DNA of 34,152 nucleotides from positions 1 to 34,152 of the forward strand of contig JAITFT010000207.1 in assembly GCA_031281155.1 (NCBI GenBank), read 5' to 3'. Below are positions 21,205 through 30,551 of the stretch, in pieces. The position numbers and the translations under genes are program-made. This stretch comes from Candidatus Fibrimonadaceae bacterium (GTDB lineage Bacteria > Fibrobacterota > Fibrobacteria > Fibrobacterales > Fibrobacteraceae). Under the pieces are notes generated by a model. The model did no database searches. It worked only from the letters and a program-made list of their open reading frames with translations, and was not told the origin of the DNA. Position 1 is the stretch's first letter; each line of letters opens with the position of its first letter.

Positions 21205-22264
21205 CCTCCTTTATTTTCCTGCACTTGACTCCGTGCGATTTTTTGCATCGGTCAATATAGTTTTGTTGCATTTTTTATCATCTAATTTGCTTTCTTACTC
21301 AAGAGGAACTTTTATAGAGCCTATAGTAAGAGGGCCCTTCCTTAGCACGAGCATGTTTTTTTTGCTAAGCGGCTTTATTTATTCAATTATATTCGATGAG
21401 CAAAAAAAAGTGCCAAAATTAAAACCATTTATGAAGGAGCGTTTTTTCCGGCTTTATCCTTTGCATATAGTTTGCACCCTGCTCATTTTTGCCATAACAA
21501 TTTACAGAACCAATCTTTTAAACGACACTATTTACGCAATCCAAACTCTTACCTTGCATTTAACGCTTACATGGACTTTTTTTCCAAAGCTCGGCCATCA
21601 TCTGAATCAGCCATCATGGGCTTTATCCGTATTTTTCCTGTGCTATGCCGTAACGCCAGCTTTTTTAAGTTTTTTGAAGAAGCAAAACAAAAGAACTCTT
21701 TGGCTATTGCTTTTAGGTATTTGGGCAATATTGATTTTCTCTGCTGTTTATTTCACAAAACTGCCAAATTACTTTAGGGGCATTAACTTTTTTTCCGGAA
21801 TGGTGCTCGGCAAGCTATTTTTAAATAACGCAATTCGCCTGCCTAAGAGAGCCTTGTTAAACGACTTGCTTTTGCTGCTCGCCGTAATTTTGCTTTTTGT
21901 AAATGTTCGATATTTTAAGGCAATGCATGCGGGGTTGTCTTACCACGTTGTTTCGCCGTTTTTATATTCAACTTTCTTGCTTTTATTATCAAACAACAAA
22001 GGAATCTTTGTAAAAATTCTTTCCGTGTCTTGGCTGCGAATTCTTGGCAAAGCGTCTTATTACCCATATCTTGTACACGCCCTTGTTATAGAGCTTTTGC
22101 ATTTATATTTAGATAAAGTCGCATTGTGGAGATATAATCCTTTTAACAATCCTTTAGCAACGGTTGCAATTGTAGTTTTGCTTTACACTGTTTGCACGGC
22201 ATATAGCTTTAGGGTGAAACTATACCGGTCTATTCGCAGTTTTATTATTAAGCGCATTGAATAA
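21191..22264 (+). CDS. Acyltransferase-3 (OafA/YrhL-type) membrane protein
   Basis: A 357-residue integral membrane O-acyltransferase with about ten hydrophobic segments. The N-terminal FPALDSVRFFASVNIVLLHF has the family Arg16 and His27. A later FRLYPLHIV-like segment (residues 87-95) also matches the family. Such proteins transfer acetyl or similar groups to exported glycans. There is no C-terminal SGNH domain. It overlaps glk by 14 bp on the same strand and ends 22 nt before the stop of the convergent beta-barrel gene; that gap shows no clear terminator. The acceptor is unknown. Confidence 0.85.
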   Translation: MQQSNLLYFPALDSVRFFASVNIVLLHFLSSNLLSYSRGTFIEPIVRGPFLSTSMFFLLSGFIYSIIFDEQKKVPKLKPFMKERFFRLYPLHIVCTLLIFAITIYRTNLLNDTIYAIQTLTLHLTLTWTFFPKLGHHLNQPSWALSVFFLCYAVTPAFLSFLKKQNKRTLWLLLLGIWAILIFSAVYFTKLPNYFRGINFFSGMVLGKLFLNNAIRLPKRALLNDLLLLLAVILLFVNVRYFKAMHAGLSYHVVSPFLYSTFLLLLSNNKGIFVKILSVSWLRILGKASYYPYLVHALVIELLHLYLDKVALWRYNPFNNPLATVAIVVLLYTVCTAYSFRVKLYRSIRSFIIKRIE

Positions 22265-22286
22265 AGGGGGTGTGCCTGCGCCTGCA

Positions 22287-23861
22287 CTACAATTCCACCT
22301 TTCCAACAAAGGAAAATCTTAACGGAAAGCCCTTTCTAAGCTCGCCATTCAGTGGCCAAGAAAAATTTACATGATTGACAATGCCTTGAACATCTTTTGA
22401 CTTTGTGGTCCTTAAACCGATTCCAGCCATGTAAAGCAATTCGCGCGGTTCAAAAGCGTGCAGCCTTTCCGTTGCCTGACCTGCTGTTAAAAATGCGGCA
22501 AAAGATGGAACCAGCGTGAAAATCTCAAAATTTGGAAAATATCTTTGCTCCGCTCTAAAAGCAAAAGTATTTTCTCCTGCCAAATAATAAGACGGAGAGC
22601 CAGGGAAAATATTATTGCCATCTAAATACAATTGGCGTTTGTAGCTTGTTTTTTGCCAGGAATTTATTCTCGCATCCAAAACAGAAGCCCACTCCAAACT
22701 CGGTTTAAAAATATATTCGCCAAACAAGATGCTGTTCATATCTCTGATAATATCGCTGTTATAATAAAAAGAATTTTTTCCCCTAGCATAAAAATTATGC
22801 CCGCCTGCGCCAAGCGATAAACTTATATTATGCTCAAAATACCAATCATCGCTAATTGCTCCTAAATCCTTAAAGTTTTTGGCAATAGTGCTTTTGATAT
22901 GATAACCCCGCTCAACATCTTCCGCCCATTTAACTTTATGCAAATTATATTTTTTATCCAACCGAATACGAGACATTGCAAATGAAAAACCAATACGGGA
23001 ATCTAGCCATTCATCATTCCCTATTTCATGATAATCATACCCCATTCCAAAATACGTTTTAAATGATGCACCGCCAAATGAACGCGAAAGCCACAGCGAT
23101 AAGGAATCTTCCGATAAGCCTTTTATAGAGTCAATAGGAATGGGATTCTTAGGGTTTATGCTTTCGTAAAAGTATTCATCTCTCTTTGACCACAGCATTT
23201 CTGCTTTGTATGCCCATTGGTTTCTTGAGCGGGTGATAAAGGGGTAAGCAAGTTTTAAACTTCTGTCGAAACCATCTGAGTTTTCGCTCCATATAAAGTT
23301 AAAGGAATGATAAGGAATAATAAAATCATTGCTTTTGTAAAGCAGGTATTTTTGGTCTCTTTCTTCCCGTTGTTCATAAAAAAATCCAATGGAATGCCCA
23401 AGCCCAAGCAAATTGCTTTCCAAAAGACCTATGCCCCAAAGCCATTTTTCGCCTGGTTTGCCAAGCGTAATCATTGGAGTGAAAGTCCAGTTATCGCTGG
23501 TTTCTACATATAAATTTGTATTTCCGAGCGAGTCTTGCCTTGCTTCAATTTTGGCATCGGAAATATAAGAAAGGGAACGCAGATTTTTTTCTGCTTCTAG
23601 CATTTCGCTTTGCGAAATTGTGCTGCCCTCGTTGAAAGGAAGCCTCGCTCTTATAACAGCCTCCCTTGTGTTTACATGAAACCAATTTCCGAATCTATAT
23701 ACACTTTCTTCTGCCGAAGTATGGACTACGGCATCTTCGAAAACATCTTTTGAATGAATGTAAATTTTTGAAATTCTCAGCGAATCTTCAGCAAAAACAA
23801 AAGAGGCAAGACAGAGAATCGCTAAAAACGCAAAAGGCACAAGCTTACCAATCTGCCTCAA
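22287..23861 (-). CDS. POTRA-containing outer-membrane beta-barrel protein (BamA/TamA-like)
   Basis: A 524-residue protein with a signal peptide (about residues 1-24, ending FVFA). A POTRA-like domain follows, with INxGxxIS-type sequence FNEGSTISQSEMLEAEKNLRSL and ISDAKIEARQDS. The remainder alternates aromatic and polar residues like a beta-barrel (for example DWYFEHNISLSLGAGG and NWTFTPMITLGKPG). It has one POTRA rather than five, so it is not BamA itself. A small Omp85 relative or a surface-antigen-like protein is likely. The C-terminus (FVGKVEL) lacks a terminal aromatic. The start appears to be TTG inside the 3' end of the VOC gene (17-bp overlap); a GTG seven codons later is an alternative. 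Confidence 0.68.
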   Translation of the reverse strand: MRQIGKLVPFAFLAILCLASFVFAEDSLRISKIYIHSKDVFEDAVVHTSAEESVYRFGNWFHVNTREAVIRARLPFNEGSTISQSEMLEAEKNLRSLSYISDAKIEARQDSLGNTNLYVETSDNWTFTPMITLGKPGEKWLWGIGLLESNLLGLGHSIGFFYEQREERDQKYLLYKSNDFIIPYHSFNFIWSENSDGFDRSLKLAYPFITRSRNQWAYKAEMLWSKRDEYFYESINPKNPIPIDSIKGLSEDSLSLWLSRSFGGASFKTYFGMGYDYHEIGNDEWLDSRIGFSFAMSRIRLDKKYNLHKVKWAEDVERGYHIKSTIAKNFKDLGAISDDWYFEHNISLSLGAGGHNFYARGKNSFYYNSDIIRDMNSILFGEYIFKPSLEWASVLDARINSWQKTSYKRQLYLDGNNIFPGSPSYYLAGENTFAFRAEQRYFPNFEIFTLVPSFAAFLTAGQATERLHAFEPRELLYMAGIGLRTTKSKDVQGIVNHVNFSWPLNGELRKGFPLRFSFVGKVEL

Positions 23862-24255
23862 CTTCGCCGCCGGTTCTTTGCAGGCTTTTCTCTGTGTATT
23901 GATGAACCTCGAAAGCGTTTCCGTCTGGGTCTGTGAGCCAAACTTGATAAGTGTTATCGCACCCTAATTTTTTGCCCGTATGCGAAATACCTTTTACACT
24001 AAGCTCGTCAATAAAAACATCGATATCTTTGCATTCAAGGCAAAAATGCACAATCCCTGCCGTATTCACAGGAGCGTCCATATCTGGGTTTTCAAAAAGC
24101 TCTATATAATGATTAGGGCAAATTTCAAGATAATGCCCATAGTGCTTACCCTGCTTGGTAAATTTAAATCTTGGTTTAAACCCTAGTTTTTGGTAAAAAG
24201 CCATTGAGCGTTCCAGGCTCCTAACATTGAGACAAATATGAGCAAGTGATAGCAT
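23845..24255 (-). CDS. VOC/glyoxalase-family protein
   Basis: A 136-residue vicinal-oxygen-chelate protein built of two beta-alpha-beta-beta-beta modules. Module one runs from LAHICLNVRSLERSMAFYQKLGF to YIELFEN, and module two from GIVHFCLECKDIDVFIDEL to TDPDGNAFEVHQY. Likely metal ligands are His6, Glu52/53, His69/70 and Glu114/115 (numbering by eye). It resembles lactoylglutathione lyase but is too generic for a firm substrate. The start is 7 nt from a promoter element without a Shine-Dalgarno. It is followed by the barrel gene with a 17-bp overlap. Confidence 0.85.
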   Translation of the reverse strand: MLSLAHICLNVRSLERSMAFYQKLGFKPRFKFTKQGKHYGHYLEICPNHYIELFENPDMDAPVNTAGIVHFCLECKDIDVFIDELSVKGISHTGKKLGCDNTYQVWLTDPDGNAFEVHQYTEKSLQRTGGEVEADW

Positions 24256-24262
24256 AGGCGGT

Positions 24263-24284
24263 AATGTAGAAAAATTTCTACCTT
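24263..24284. promoter_or_regulatory. Compact divergent promoter, VOC protein / lytic transglycosylase
   Basis: GTAGAAA and TTTCTAC arms share one short palindrome. The minus hexamer TACATT is at 24268-24263 and the plus hexamer TACCTT at 24279-24284. Each ends exactly 7 nt before its ATG (24255 on minus, 24292 on plus). The whole intergenic region is only 36 bp. Confidence 0.65.
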
Positions 24285-24291
24285 CCTCGCC

Positions 24292-26082
24292 ATGACCGTT
24301 AAATATACCAGCGTGGCACTACTAGCTTGCGTATTATGTCAGTTGTCATCAGCCAGCCCCATTTACCCGCAGGCTACGCCGCAATTGCCAACTGCCATCA
24401 GCTTTGCAGGAACGAGAGAATTGGCAAGCGGGAACGCAGATGCCGCATTGATTGCGATTAAGGCAGATTCACCGTGGGCAGATTCGCAGCTTTGGCTCTA
24501 CAAGTTTGGAGTAATAAACGCCCGTTTGGGCAATACCGCCGAGGCTGTTGAAGCACTTAACACTGTCAGCAGCACCTGCCAAACCCTAAGGCCGCTTGCC
24601 ATGGAGCAAATTGGCGATATAGCTGTTGAGCAGAAGGATTTTCCTCAGGCAATGACTTCTTACAGTTCGGTTCTCGGCGTTGCCGAGTTGCCGGAACAGT
24701 ATCGGCACGAGTTGTTCCGCAAAATTAAATCTGTTATCGGCAATGGCATTGCGTTGCCGCCGAACGCTTCTTGGATTGATGAGTACCATCAGTGGGAGCA
24801 GGAGCAGCAACAGGCACTCACTGCAACGAAGCCTGAAACTGTTTGCGATTCACTCTGTCGAGTGCAGAATACTTTGTGGTCGCGTGCGTGGAATTTGGAG
24901 ATGGCCAATAATTTCAAGGCAGCGATTACAAATTACAGGAGCGTTTTTAACATAAGCGGCAGGCGCACAGAAGAGGCGCACATTCGCCATGCGCTGTGCT
25001 TTTATAAACTCGGTAAATATGATAGCGTTATAGTCCATATCAATACATTCAAGCAGGCGTTTCCGGGCTCAACTTTTTTCTGGGCGGCTATGTTCTGGCA
25101 AGGCAAGGCATACGCTGCGCAAGGCAATACGGAAGAAGCGCACAAGGTTTGGAATCAGATTGCGCGTCTCAACCCATTCGACTATCATGCCCACCGCGCA
25201 ATGCAGCTAATGGGCATGGCCGATAAGGGCACAGGCAAGTACCACGCTGCGCCACCAAATGTGAAGCCTATATCGGAGAACGCGGTGCGGGAATGGCTCG
25301 ACTCCGTGCCACCACCATTGTCAACGCCGCGAAAAGATTTTGCAAAAGCCGACAGCGTTGCCCTGCGGCGCGGTGCGGCTCTGCTATCGGTGGCACAAGC
25401 GAACACCGCCGTATTCTTTCTCGACGATTATCAGAACAACTACCCAGGCAATCTGCTACTGCAGTACGATCTTGCCAGCTCCTATGCAATTGCCGGCAGT
25501 ATCGGGCGAGCCTTTAATGTTGGCCGCCGTTTGGCGTGGCGCATTCCAACAACGCATCGCGAGAATATACCCTTGCAGGTACAGTCTGTGATATACCCGC
25601 CGTTCTATGCGGCAACAATTAGCAAGTACGCAAAGCGTTTCAATGTTGATCCGCTTTTTGTAAGCGCAGTGATGCGCCAGGAGAGCATCTTCGATTCGAG
25701 CCTCGTTTCCATCGCTGGTGCCATCGGACTGATGCAGGTAATGCCAGCCACGGGCAGGAAAATCGCTGCGGAGCTAAAAGAGAAAAACTTTGCGACAGAT
25801 TCCCTGTTCAATACCGATTTAAGTATTCGCTACGGCGTTTATTATCTGCGCAAACGAATGATTCAATTCAACGGCGACTTTGTGCTGGCTCTATGCGCCT
25901 ACAACGCCGGTGCCAACAACGCTATTAAGTGGCGCGACCGAAACCGCAATGTAGATTACGATATTTTCGCCGAAAACATTGCTTTTTTAGAAACGCGCGG
26001 ATACGTCAAAAGGGTTTTAGGAAATTATTGGACATATCAGCGGCTTGTGTCCACGCCTGGGTATGAATATAAGGGGGAGTGA
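24292..26082 (+). CDS. Slt-type lytic transglycosylase with TPR-like repeats
   Basis: A 596-residue periplasmic enzyme that cleaves peptidoglycan to give 1,6-anhydro-muropeptides. A signal peptide spans about residues 1-22. A helical solenoid with TPR-like units fills about 40-420 (for example AEAVEALNTVSSTCQTL, AYAAQGNTEEAHKVWNQI). The C-terminal SLT domain follows, with MRQESIFD containing catalytic Glu464, then GAIGLMQVMPATG and ALCAYNAGANNAIKW. The order matches Slt70. It appears richer in G+C than its neighbours. It is probably leaderless, with the ATG 7 nt after the promoter hexamer. Confidence 0.93.
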   Translation: MTVKYTSVALLACVLCQLSSASPIYPQATPQLPTAISFAGTRELASGNADAALIAIKADSPWADSQLWLYKFGVINARLGNTAEAVEALNTVSSTCQTLRPLAMEQIGDIAVEQKDFPQAMTSYSSVLGVAELPEQYRHELFRKIKSVIGNGIALPPNASWIDEYHQWEQEQQQALTATKPETVCDSLCRVQNTLWSRAWNLEMANNFKAAITNYRSVFNISGRRTEEAHIRHALCFYKLGKYDSVIVHINTFKQAFPGSTFFWAAMFWQGKAYAAQGNTEEAHKVWNQIARLNPFDYHAHRAMQLMGMADKGTGKYHAAPPNVKPISENAVREWLDSVPPPLSTPRKDFAKADSVALRRGAALLSVAQANTAVFFLDDYQNNYPGNLLLQYDLASSYAIAGSIGRAFNVGRRLAWRIPTTHRENIPLQVQSVIYPPFYAATISKYAKRFNVDPLFVSAVMRQESIFDSSLVSIAGAIGLMQVMPATGRKIAAELKEKNFATDSLFNTDLSIRYGVYYLRKRMIQFNGDFVLALCAYNAGANNAIKWRDRNRNVDYDIFAENIAFLETRGYVKRVLGNYWTYQRLVSTPGYEYKGE

Positions 26083-26089
26083 AGATTAA

Positions 26090-28474
26090 CTAAAACAACT
26101 CTTCCATTACTTCATCGATATGCTTAAACATCTTTATTTCAAGCCCGTTTTTAACAATGTCGGGGAGGTCTTCCACATTTTTTTGATTGTCCTTTGGCAA
26201 AAAAAGTTTTTTCACGCCAGAGTCGAAAGCGGCCAAGGATTTTTCTTTTAAACCGCCTATCGCAATTAAACGGCCAACCAAACTTACTTCGCCTGTAAAC
26301 GCAACAAATGGCGAAACAACCTTTCCTGTGAAAACCGAAAGCATGGCTATGGAAATCGCTATGCCGGCAGAAGGACCGTCTTTTGGAGTTGCACCCTCTG
26401 GGAAATGCAAATGAACATCGCATTTGCGGAATTTTTCTTCTGGAATTTTATATTTCTTTGCTCGTTCCCTAATGATAGAAAGGGCTATTTGAGCGGATTC
26501 CTTCATTACATCGCCTAAATGTCCGGTTAATTGCAGCTTTCCCTTGCCAGGCAAAAGCACGCATTCAATATGCAAAACATCGCCGCCAACGGGAGTCCAT
26601 GCCAAGCCTGTTGTAACACCCAAACGCTTTTCGTCTATAAGGCGCGGGCTCGCAAAATCTGGAACGCCCAAGTAAGTTGAAAGATGCTTTTGAGCAATTT
26701 GCGGAGTGAACTTTTTCTTTGAAATTAATTCCATCGCACGCTTGCGAGCCATTGTTTCCAGCTTTCTTTCCAGCTCTCTAACACCCGCCTCTCTTGTGTA
26801 TTCACGCAAAATTCCGTTAATGGCAGAATCTGCAACTTTGAATTGCTTTGCAGTAAGCGAGCTTTGCTTTAAAACTTTCGGTATTAAAAAATCACGCGCT
26901 ATAAATTCTTTTTCAAAATTCAAATAACCCGGTATCCGCACTATTTCCATTCGATCGTAGAGAGGGCCAGGAATGCCGTCTGGCGTGTTGGCGGTTGCAA
27001 CAAAAAATACTCTTGAAAGATCTACGCCAACTTCCATAAAATGATCGTTGAACTCCGTGTTTATTTCAGGATCTAAAACTTCGAGAATTGCGCTTGCGGG
27101 GTCGCCTCTGAAATCTCTCGACATTTTGTCGATTTCATCTAATAGAATGAGAGGGTTCATGCTTTTGGCTTTGCGAAGAGCCTGCACTATGCGCCCCGGC
27201 ATTGAGCCAATGTAGGTGCGGCGATGACCGCGGATTTCTGCATCGTCGTGAACTCCGCCAAGAGATATGCGTGCCAGGTTTCTGTTCATGGCATGAGCTA
27301 TGGACATGGCAAGAGTGGTTTTGCCAACGCCCGGCGGACCTACCAGGCAAAGTATGGGGCTTTTTACATCTGTGTTTTTTTGCTTTTGCGCCAATTGCAA
27401 AACAGCTATATGCTCCAAAATTCTTTCCTTAACTTTTTCCAAACCAAAATGCTTCGAGTTCAAGCTATCCGTTGCTCTTGAAATATCCAAAACATCTTCG
27501 GTATAAGTGCCAAAAGGCAAAGCGAGCAACCAGTCAATGTAGTTGCGAACCACGGTATATTCTGGGTTCATTGGGTTAAGAAGTTTTAGGCGCGCCATTT
27601 CTTCGTCGAATTTTTCTTTTATAGCAGGCGGGAATTTTTGCGACTTGGCTTTCTTTGAAAAATTCTCATTATCTTGGCCGCCGGAATTTATTTCTTCAAG
27701 TTCTTTTTGCAGTTGGGAAATTTGCTCTTGCAGCATCCACTCTCTTTGAGAACGCTGCATTTTCATTTCCGTTTGCTGCCTGTTCAGAGTGATAACCCTG
27801 TAAACTTCCATTGCCGTGGATATTGCCAAATCTATTTTCGCATACATCTCCTCTATGGAGGTGCTTTCCAAAATCTCCTGATGCTCTTCGTCTGGAATTC
27901 TCAGAAAGCTGTGGGCTATAAGGCAACGTTCTTCTGGCGGTATGCTTTTTAAAATATCCCTCAAGTTATCTGGCAGGTTACTTTGCTTCTTTGCATATTG
28001 TTCCATTGAAAGGAGCAGATTCTCAGCCAAGGGCTTTGCCAGTTTTTTATCTTTGAGATCTAAAAGGCGCGGTTGCGCAAAGCCGAAGAAATATTGGTCG
28101 GCATCTTTTTCCATTAAGGAAACGTTGCTTATATCAACGGGCAGAATACCAAATAGATTCACCAGGAGCAGGTTGTTCGGAGTTCCGGAAATACCCTTTA
28201 CATAAGCAAGGATACCAACAGAATGCAGCTCCTCCACTGCCGGCATGCTAACGTCTCTGTTTTTTTGCAGAGTGCAAAGCACAAAGCCTTTTGAATCCTC
28301 TATACGCCTCAGAGCGTTCAGAGTTATTTGTCTATCAAAAGAGAGCCGCGTTCCCATTCTCGGAAACATCACGAATTTCTGCAAAGGCACAATGGGGAAT
28401 CCCTTCTCAAAATCCGGCTGAGGGAACTGAGTATTCTCTTTGCTTATTATATTTTCAGGTTTTTCTTGTGTCAA
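26090..28474 (-). CDS. lon: ATP-dependent protease Lon
   Basis: A 794-residue protein of normal length. The N-terminal substrate-binding LAN domain begins FPIVPLQKFVMFPRMG. Walker A is GPPGVGKT and Walker B ILLDEIDK. The protease domain carries KDGPSAGIAI with Ser702 and GGLKEKS with Lys745, the 43-residue Ser-Lys dyad spacing of Lon. The start is a TTG at 28474 preceded 9 nt upstream by AGAGGA. No in-frame ATG exists before residue 36, where the LAN domain has already begun. It is divergent from the GT9-like gene. I saw no clear heat-shock (CIRCE) element in the 78-bp gap. Confidence 0.97.
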   Translation of the reverse strand: MTQEKPENIISKENTQFPQPDFEKGFPIVPLQKFVMFPRMGTRLSFDRQITLNALRRIEDSKGFVLCTLQKNRDVSMPAVEELHSVGILAYVKGISGTPNNLLLVNLFGILPVDISNVSLMEKDADQYFFGFAQPRLLDLKDKKLAKPLAENLLLSMEQYAKKQSNLPDNLRDILKSIPPEERCLIAHSFLRIPDEEHQEILESTSIEEMYAKIDLAISTAMEVYRVITLNRQQTEMKMQRSQREWMLQEQISQLQKELEEINSGGQDNENFSKKAKSQKFPPAIKEKFDEEMARLKLLNPMNPEYTVVRNYIDWLLALPFGTYTEDVLDISRATDSLNSKHFGLEKVKERILEHIAVLQLAQKQKNTDVKSPILCLVGPPGVGKTTLAMSIAHAMNRNLARISLGGVHDDAEIRGHRRTYIGSMPGRIVQALRKAKSMNPLILLDEIDKMSRDFRGDPASAILEVLDPEINTEFNDHFMEVGVDLSRVFFVATANTPDGIPGPLYDRMEIVRIPGYLNFEKEFIARDFLIPKVLKQSSLTAKQFKVADSAINGILREYTREAGVRELERKLETMARKRAMELISKKKFTPQIAQKHLSTYLGVPDFASPRLIDEKRLGVTTGLAWTPVGGDVLHIECVLLPGKGKLQLTGHLGDVMKESAQIALSIIRERAKKYKIPEEKFRKCDVHLHFPEGATPKDGPSAGIAISIAMLSVFTGKVVSPFVAFTGEVSLVGRLIAIGGLKEKSLAAFDSGVKKLFLPKDNQKNVEDLPDIVKNGLEIKMFKHIDEVMEELF

Positions 28475-28519
28475 AGCGCTTTATCCTCTAATATCCTCTA
28501 CTTAGCAAGGCACGGCAGA

Positions 28520-28542
28520 AATATAGTAAATTTTTCTATATT
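28520..28542. promoter_or_regulatory. Divergent promoter, lon / GT9-like gene
   Basis: The plus strand has TTTTTCTATATT (hexamer 28537-28542), 10 nt before the ATG at 28553. The minus strand has TTTACTATATT (hexamer 28525-28520), giving lon a leader of about 38 nt that includes its AGAGGA. Centres are 17 bp apart. Confidence 0.55.
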
Positions 28543-28552
28543 ACCTTACCAA

Positions 28553-29611
28553 ATGCCTGCTCTGCCGTTTATTAAAAGTTTTCGCTGGTTTCTTATGCGT
28601 TTCCGCTCAGAGCGGTCTATAAGGCGTTGGTTTGAAAAAAAGAGCGGTGGCAGAAATGAAATGTTTAAATATAGCGACGATATTTCAAAATATAAAAGAA
28701 TAGTTGTTTTTTTGCCTGCAGAACAAGATAAATTTTACGCCATATTGCCATTTGCTCTAGCTCTCTTTGAAAAACGGGGCCGAGATAATTTTTTAGCCAT
28801 AACAGATGAAAAAAATCGCTATATATTGAGAGCGCTTTATTTGGAACACGCCTCTCTTTTTTATAATAGCGAAGCAATGCTTTATGGCAACCCAGATTTC
28901 TTTGAAATGGAAAAAAGGCTACAAGAGCAAAAATGGGATTTATGCCTTTTCTTGCAAGAAGATGCCGAACTCCCCTACCTGTACCTGGCAAGGATAACTC
29001 GCGCCTCTTACCGCATGGGAATAAACCCAGATTTTCCTTTTTTGAATATCGCCTTGCAAAATTCTTCAAAGAACAATAACATTTACGCAAACCGAAATTT
29101 TCTCTATAAATCTTTTCTCATAGACCCTGAAAAAGCCGAAAGCGAAAGCATTCTCGCAACTCAGAAAAACGAGAAAATGGTCAGTAGCCAAAAACTCTCC
29201 ACATCGAATACCTTATTGCTGAATTTAGAGCCGCCCGCTGATGGCGAGCCTTGGGCAGAAAGTGAAATCTCAATGCTTTGCAAAGCTTTTCAACCAACTT
29301 GGCGTCTCATAGCCATCGCTGCCGACCCAAAGCGACTTGAGCCTTACTCCAAAATAATGGAAGAATTCGACATACGCAGCAACCCCGTGCTTTTGCACTC
29401 GGAATCCATATTCAGCGTGCTTCGGCAATACCCTGCCATAATAACTCTAAACTCCGTGCACTCGCATTTGTTTTTGAATTTAAGCCGCATAAAAATAATT
29501 ATGCTTGAACAAAACGATACCGATATTCCAAACAACAACAGGTTGCTGAAGTTCGGTCGCGATGGGAATTTTTATTCACTCTCAAGGCTAGCAGCAGATT
29601 TTATAAAATGA
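28553..29611 (+). CDS. Divergent glycosyltransferase family 9-like protein
   Basis: A 352-residue protein with a Rossmann-like outline. YKRIVVFLPAEQDKFYAILPFALALFEK opens the first domain, then KWDLCLFLQED, TLLLNLEPP, WRLIAIAADP and AIITLNSVHSHLFLNLSRIKIIML. The last block resembles the heptosyltransferase segment TxDTGPxHLA, but key residues differ. I start at 28553 because a promoter element lies 10 nt upstream, whereas a longer in-frame ORF would overlap lon on the other strand. It precedes ispH by 16 nt on the same strand. It could also be an unrelated two-domain hypothetical protein. Confidence 0.5.
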   Translation: MPALPFIKSFRWFLMRFRSERSIRRWFEKKSGGRNEMFKYSDDISKYKRIVVFLPAEQDKFYAILPFALALFEKRGRDNFLAITDEKNRYILRALYLEHASLFYNSEAMLYGNPDFFEMEKRLQEQKWDLCLFLQEDAELPYLYLARITRASYRMGINPDFPFLNIALQNSSKNNNIYANRNFLYKSFLIDPEKAESESILATQKNEKMVSSQKLSTSNTLLLNLEPPADGEPWAESEISMLCKAFQPTWRLIAIAADPKRLEPYSKIMEEFDIRSNPVLLHSESIFSVLRQYPAIITLNSVHSHLFLNLSRIKIIMLEQNDTDIPNNNRLLKFGRDGNFYSLSRLAADFIK

Positions 29612-29627
29612 TTCTAGAGGTTGCCAA

Positions 29628-30551
29628 ATGAAGTGCTTTTTAGCAAAGCCCCGCGGCTTTTGTGCAGGAGTTGAACGTGCTATTTTGATGGTGGAAAAAT
29701 CCATAGAGAAATTCGGCAAGCCTGTGTATGTGAGGCACGAAATTGTGCACAATCGTTTCGTAGTTGATAACCTGCGAAAAATCGGCGCTATTTTTATTGA
29801 GGAACTGCCGGAGGTGCCAGAAGGTTCGGTTGTTGTTTTTTCCGCTCATGGCGTTGGCAAAAAAATTTACGAAGAAGCAGAAAGAATGCAATTAAAGGTT
29901 ATAGATGCAACATGCCCCATTGTAGAATCTGTTCATAAGAGCGTTATTAAATACGCAAATTCCGATTGCTTTATAATTTTAATCGGCCACCAAGGGCACG
30001 CAGAAATAGACGGCACAATAGGGCAATTGCCGCCTGGCAGAATACATTTGATAAACTCCGTTGAAGATGTCCAAAATTTGCCAGCTTGCCAAAAAGACGT
30101 TGCTTACCTAACTCAAACCACGCTTTCTACCGAAGAAACCGCAGATATTATATTCGCATTGAAAGAAAAGTACCCACATATCCAAGGTTCAAAAACAGGG
30201 AATGTATGCTATGCCACAACCAACAGGCAGAATGCTATTCGCTCTATATGCAAAAAAGTAGAGCTGCTACTAGTGGTTGGCTCTCAAAACTCAAGCAATT
30301 CAAACCGCCTGCGCGAGCTTGGCGAGGCGCAAGGCGTTAAGAGCATTTTAATAGATTCCGTTGAAGACTTGGGCAAAGATATGTTTGCGAGCATAAGCTC
30401 TGTTGGAATATCCAGCGGAGCAAGCGCGCCAGAGCATTTGGTTTTGGAAATTATAGAATGGCTAAAGGAGCACTTTGGCCTCGAAGAAATTATAGAAGTA
30501 CAGACAGCAGAAGAAACAACAAAGTTCTCGCTACCGCCAGAGTTAGATTAA
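29628..30551 (+). CDS. ispH: 4-hydroxy-3-methylbut-2-enyl diphosphate reductase
   Basis: IspH makes IPP and DMAPP in the last step of the MEP isoprenoid pathway using a 4Fe-4S cluster. This 307-residue protein has the ligands Cys12 (PRGFCAGV), Cys96 (DATCPIV) and Cys194 (GNVCYATTNRQ). It also has the substrate residues His41, His74, Glu126 and Thr167, all in standard positions. AGAGGT lies 7 nt before the ATG. It probably shares the promoter of the GT9-like gene. It ends sharing the four bases TTAA with the stop of the convergent lipoprotein gene. It supplies precursors for the polyprenyl synthase encoded at 11655-12647. Confidence 0.96.
   Translation: MKCFLAKPRGFCAGVERAILMVEKSIEKFGKPVYVRHEIVHNRFVVDNLRKIGAIFIEELPEVPEGSVVVFSAHGVGKKIYEEAERMQLKVIDATCPIVESVHKSVIKYANSDCFIILIGHQGHAEIDGTIGQLPPGRIHLINSVEDVQNLPACQKDVAYLTQTTLSTEETADIIFALKEKYPHIQGSKTGNVCYATTNRQNAIRSICKKVELLLVVGSQNSSNSNRLRELGEAQGVKSILIDSVEDLGKDMFASISSVGISSGASAPEHLVLEIIEWLKEHFGLEEIIEVQTAEETTKFSLPPELD

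Noticed and set aside
28328-28552. A longer N-terminus of the GT9-like protein starting at 28328
   Set aside because: It would run across the lon start region and the promoter; the extra residues show no domain.
28475-28552. CIRCE or heat-shock operator upstream of lon
   Set aside because: No TTAGCACTC-N9-GAGTGCTAA-like inverted repeat is present.
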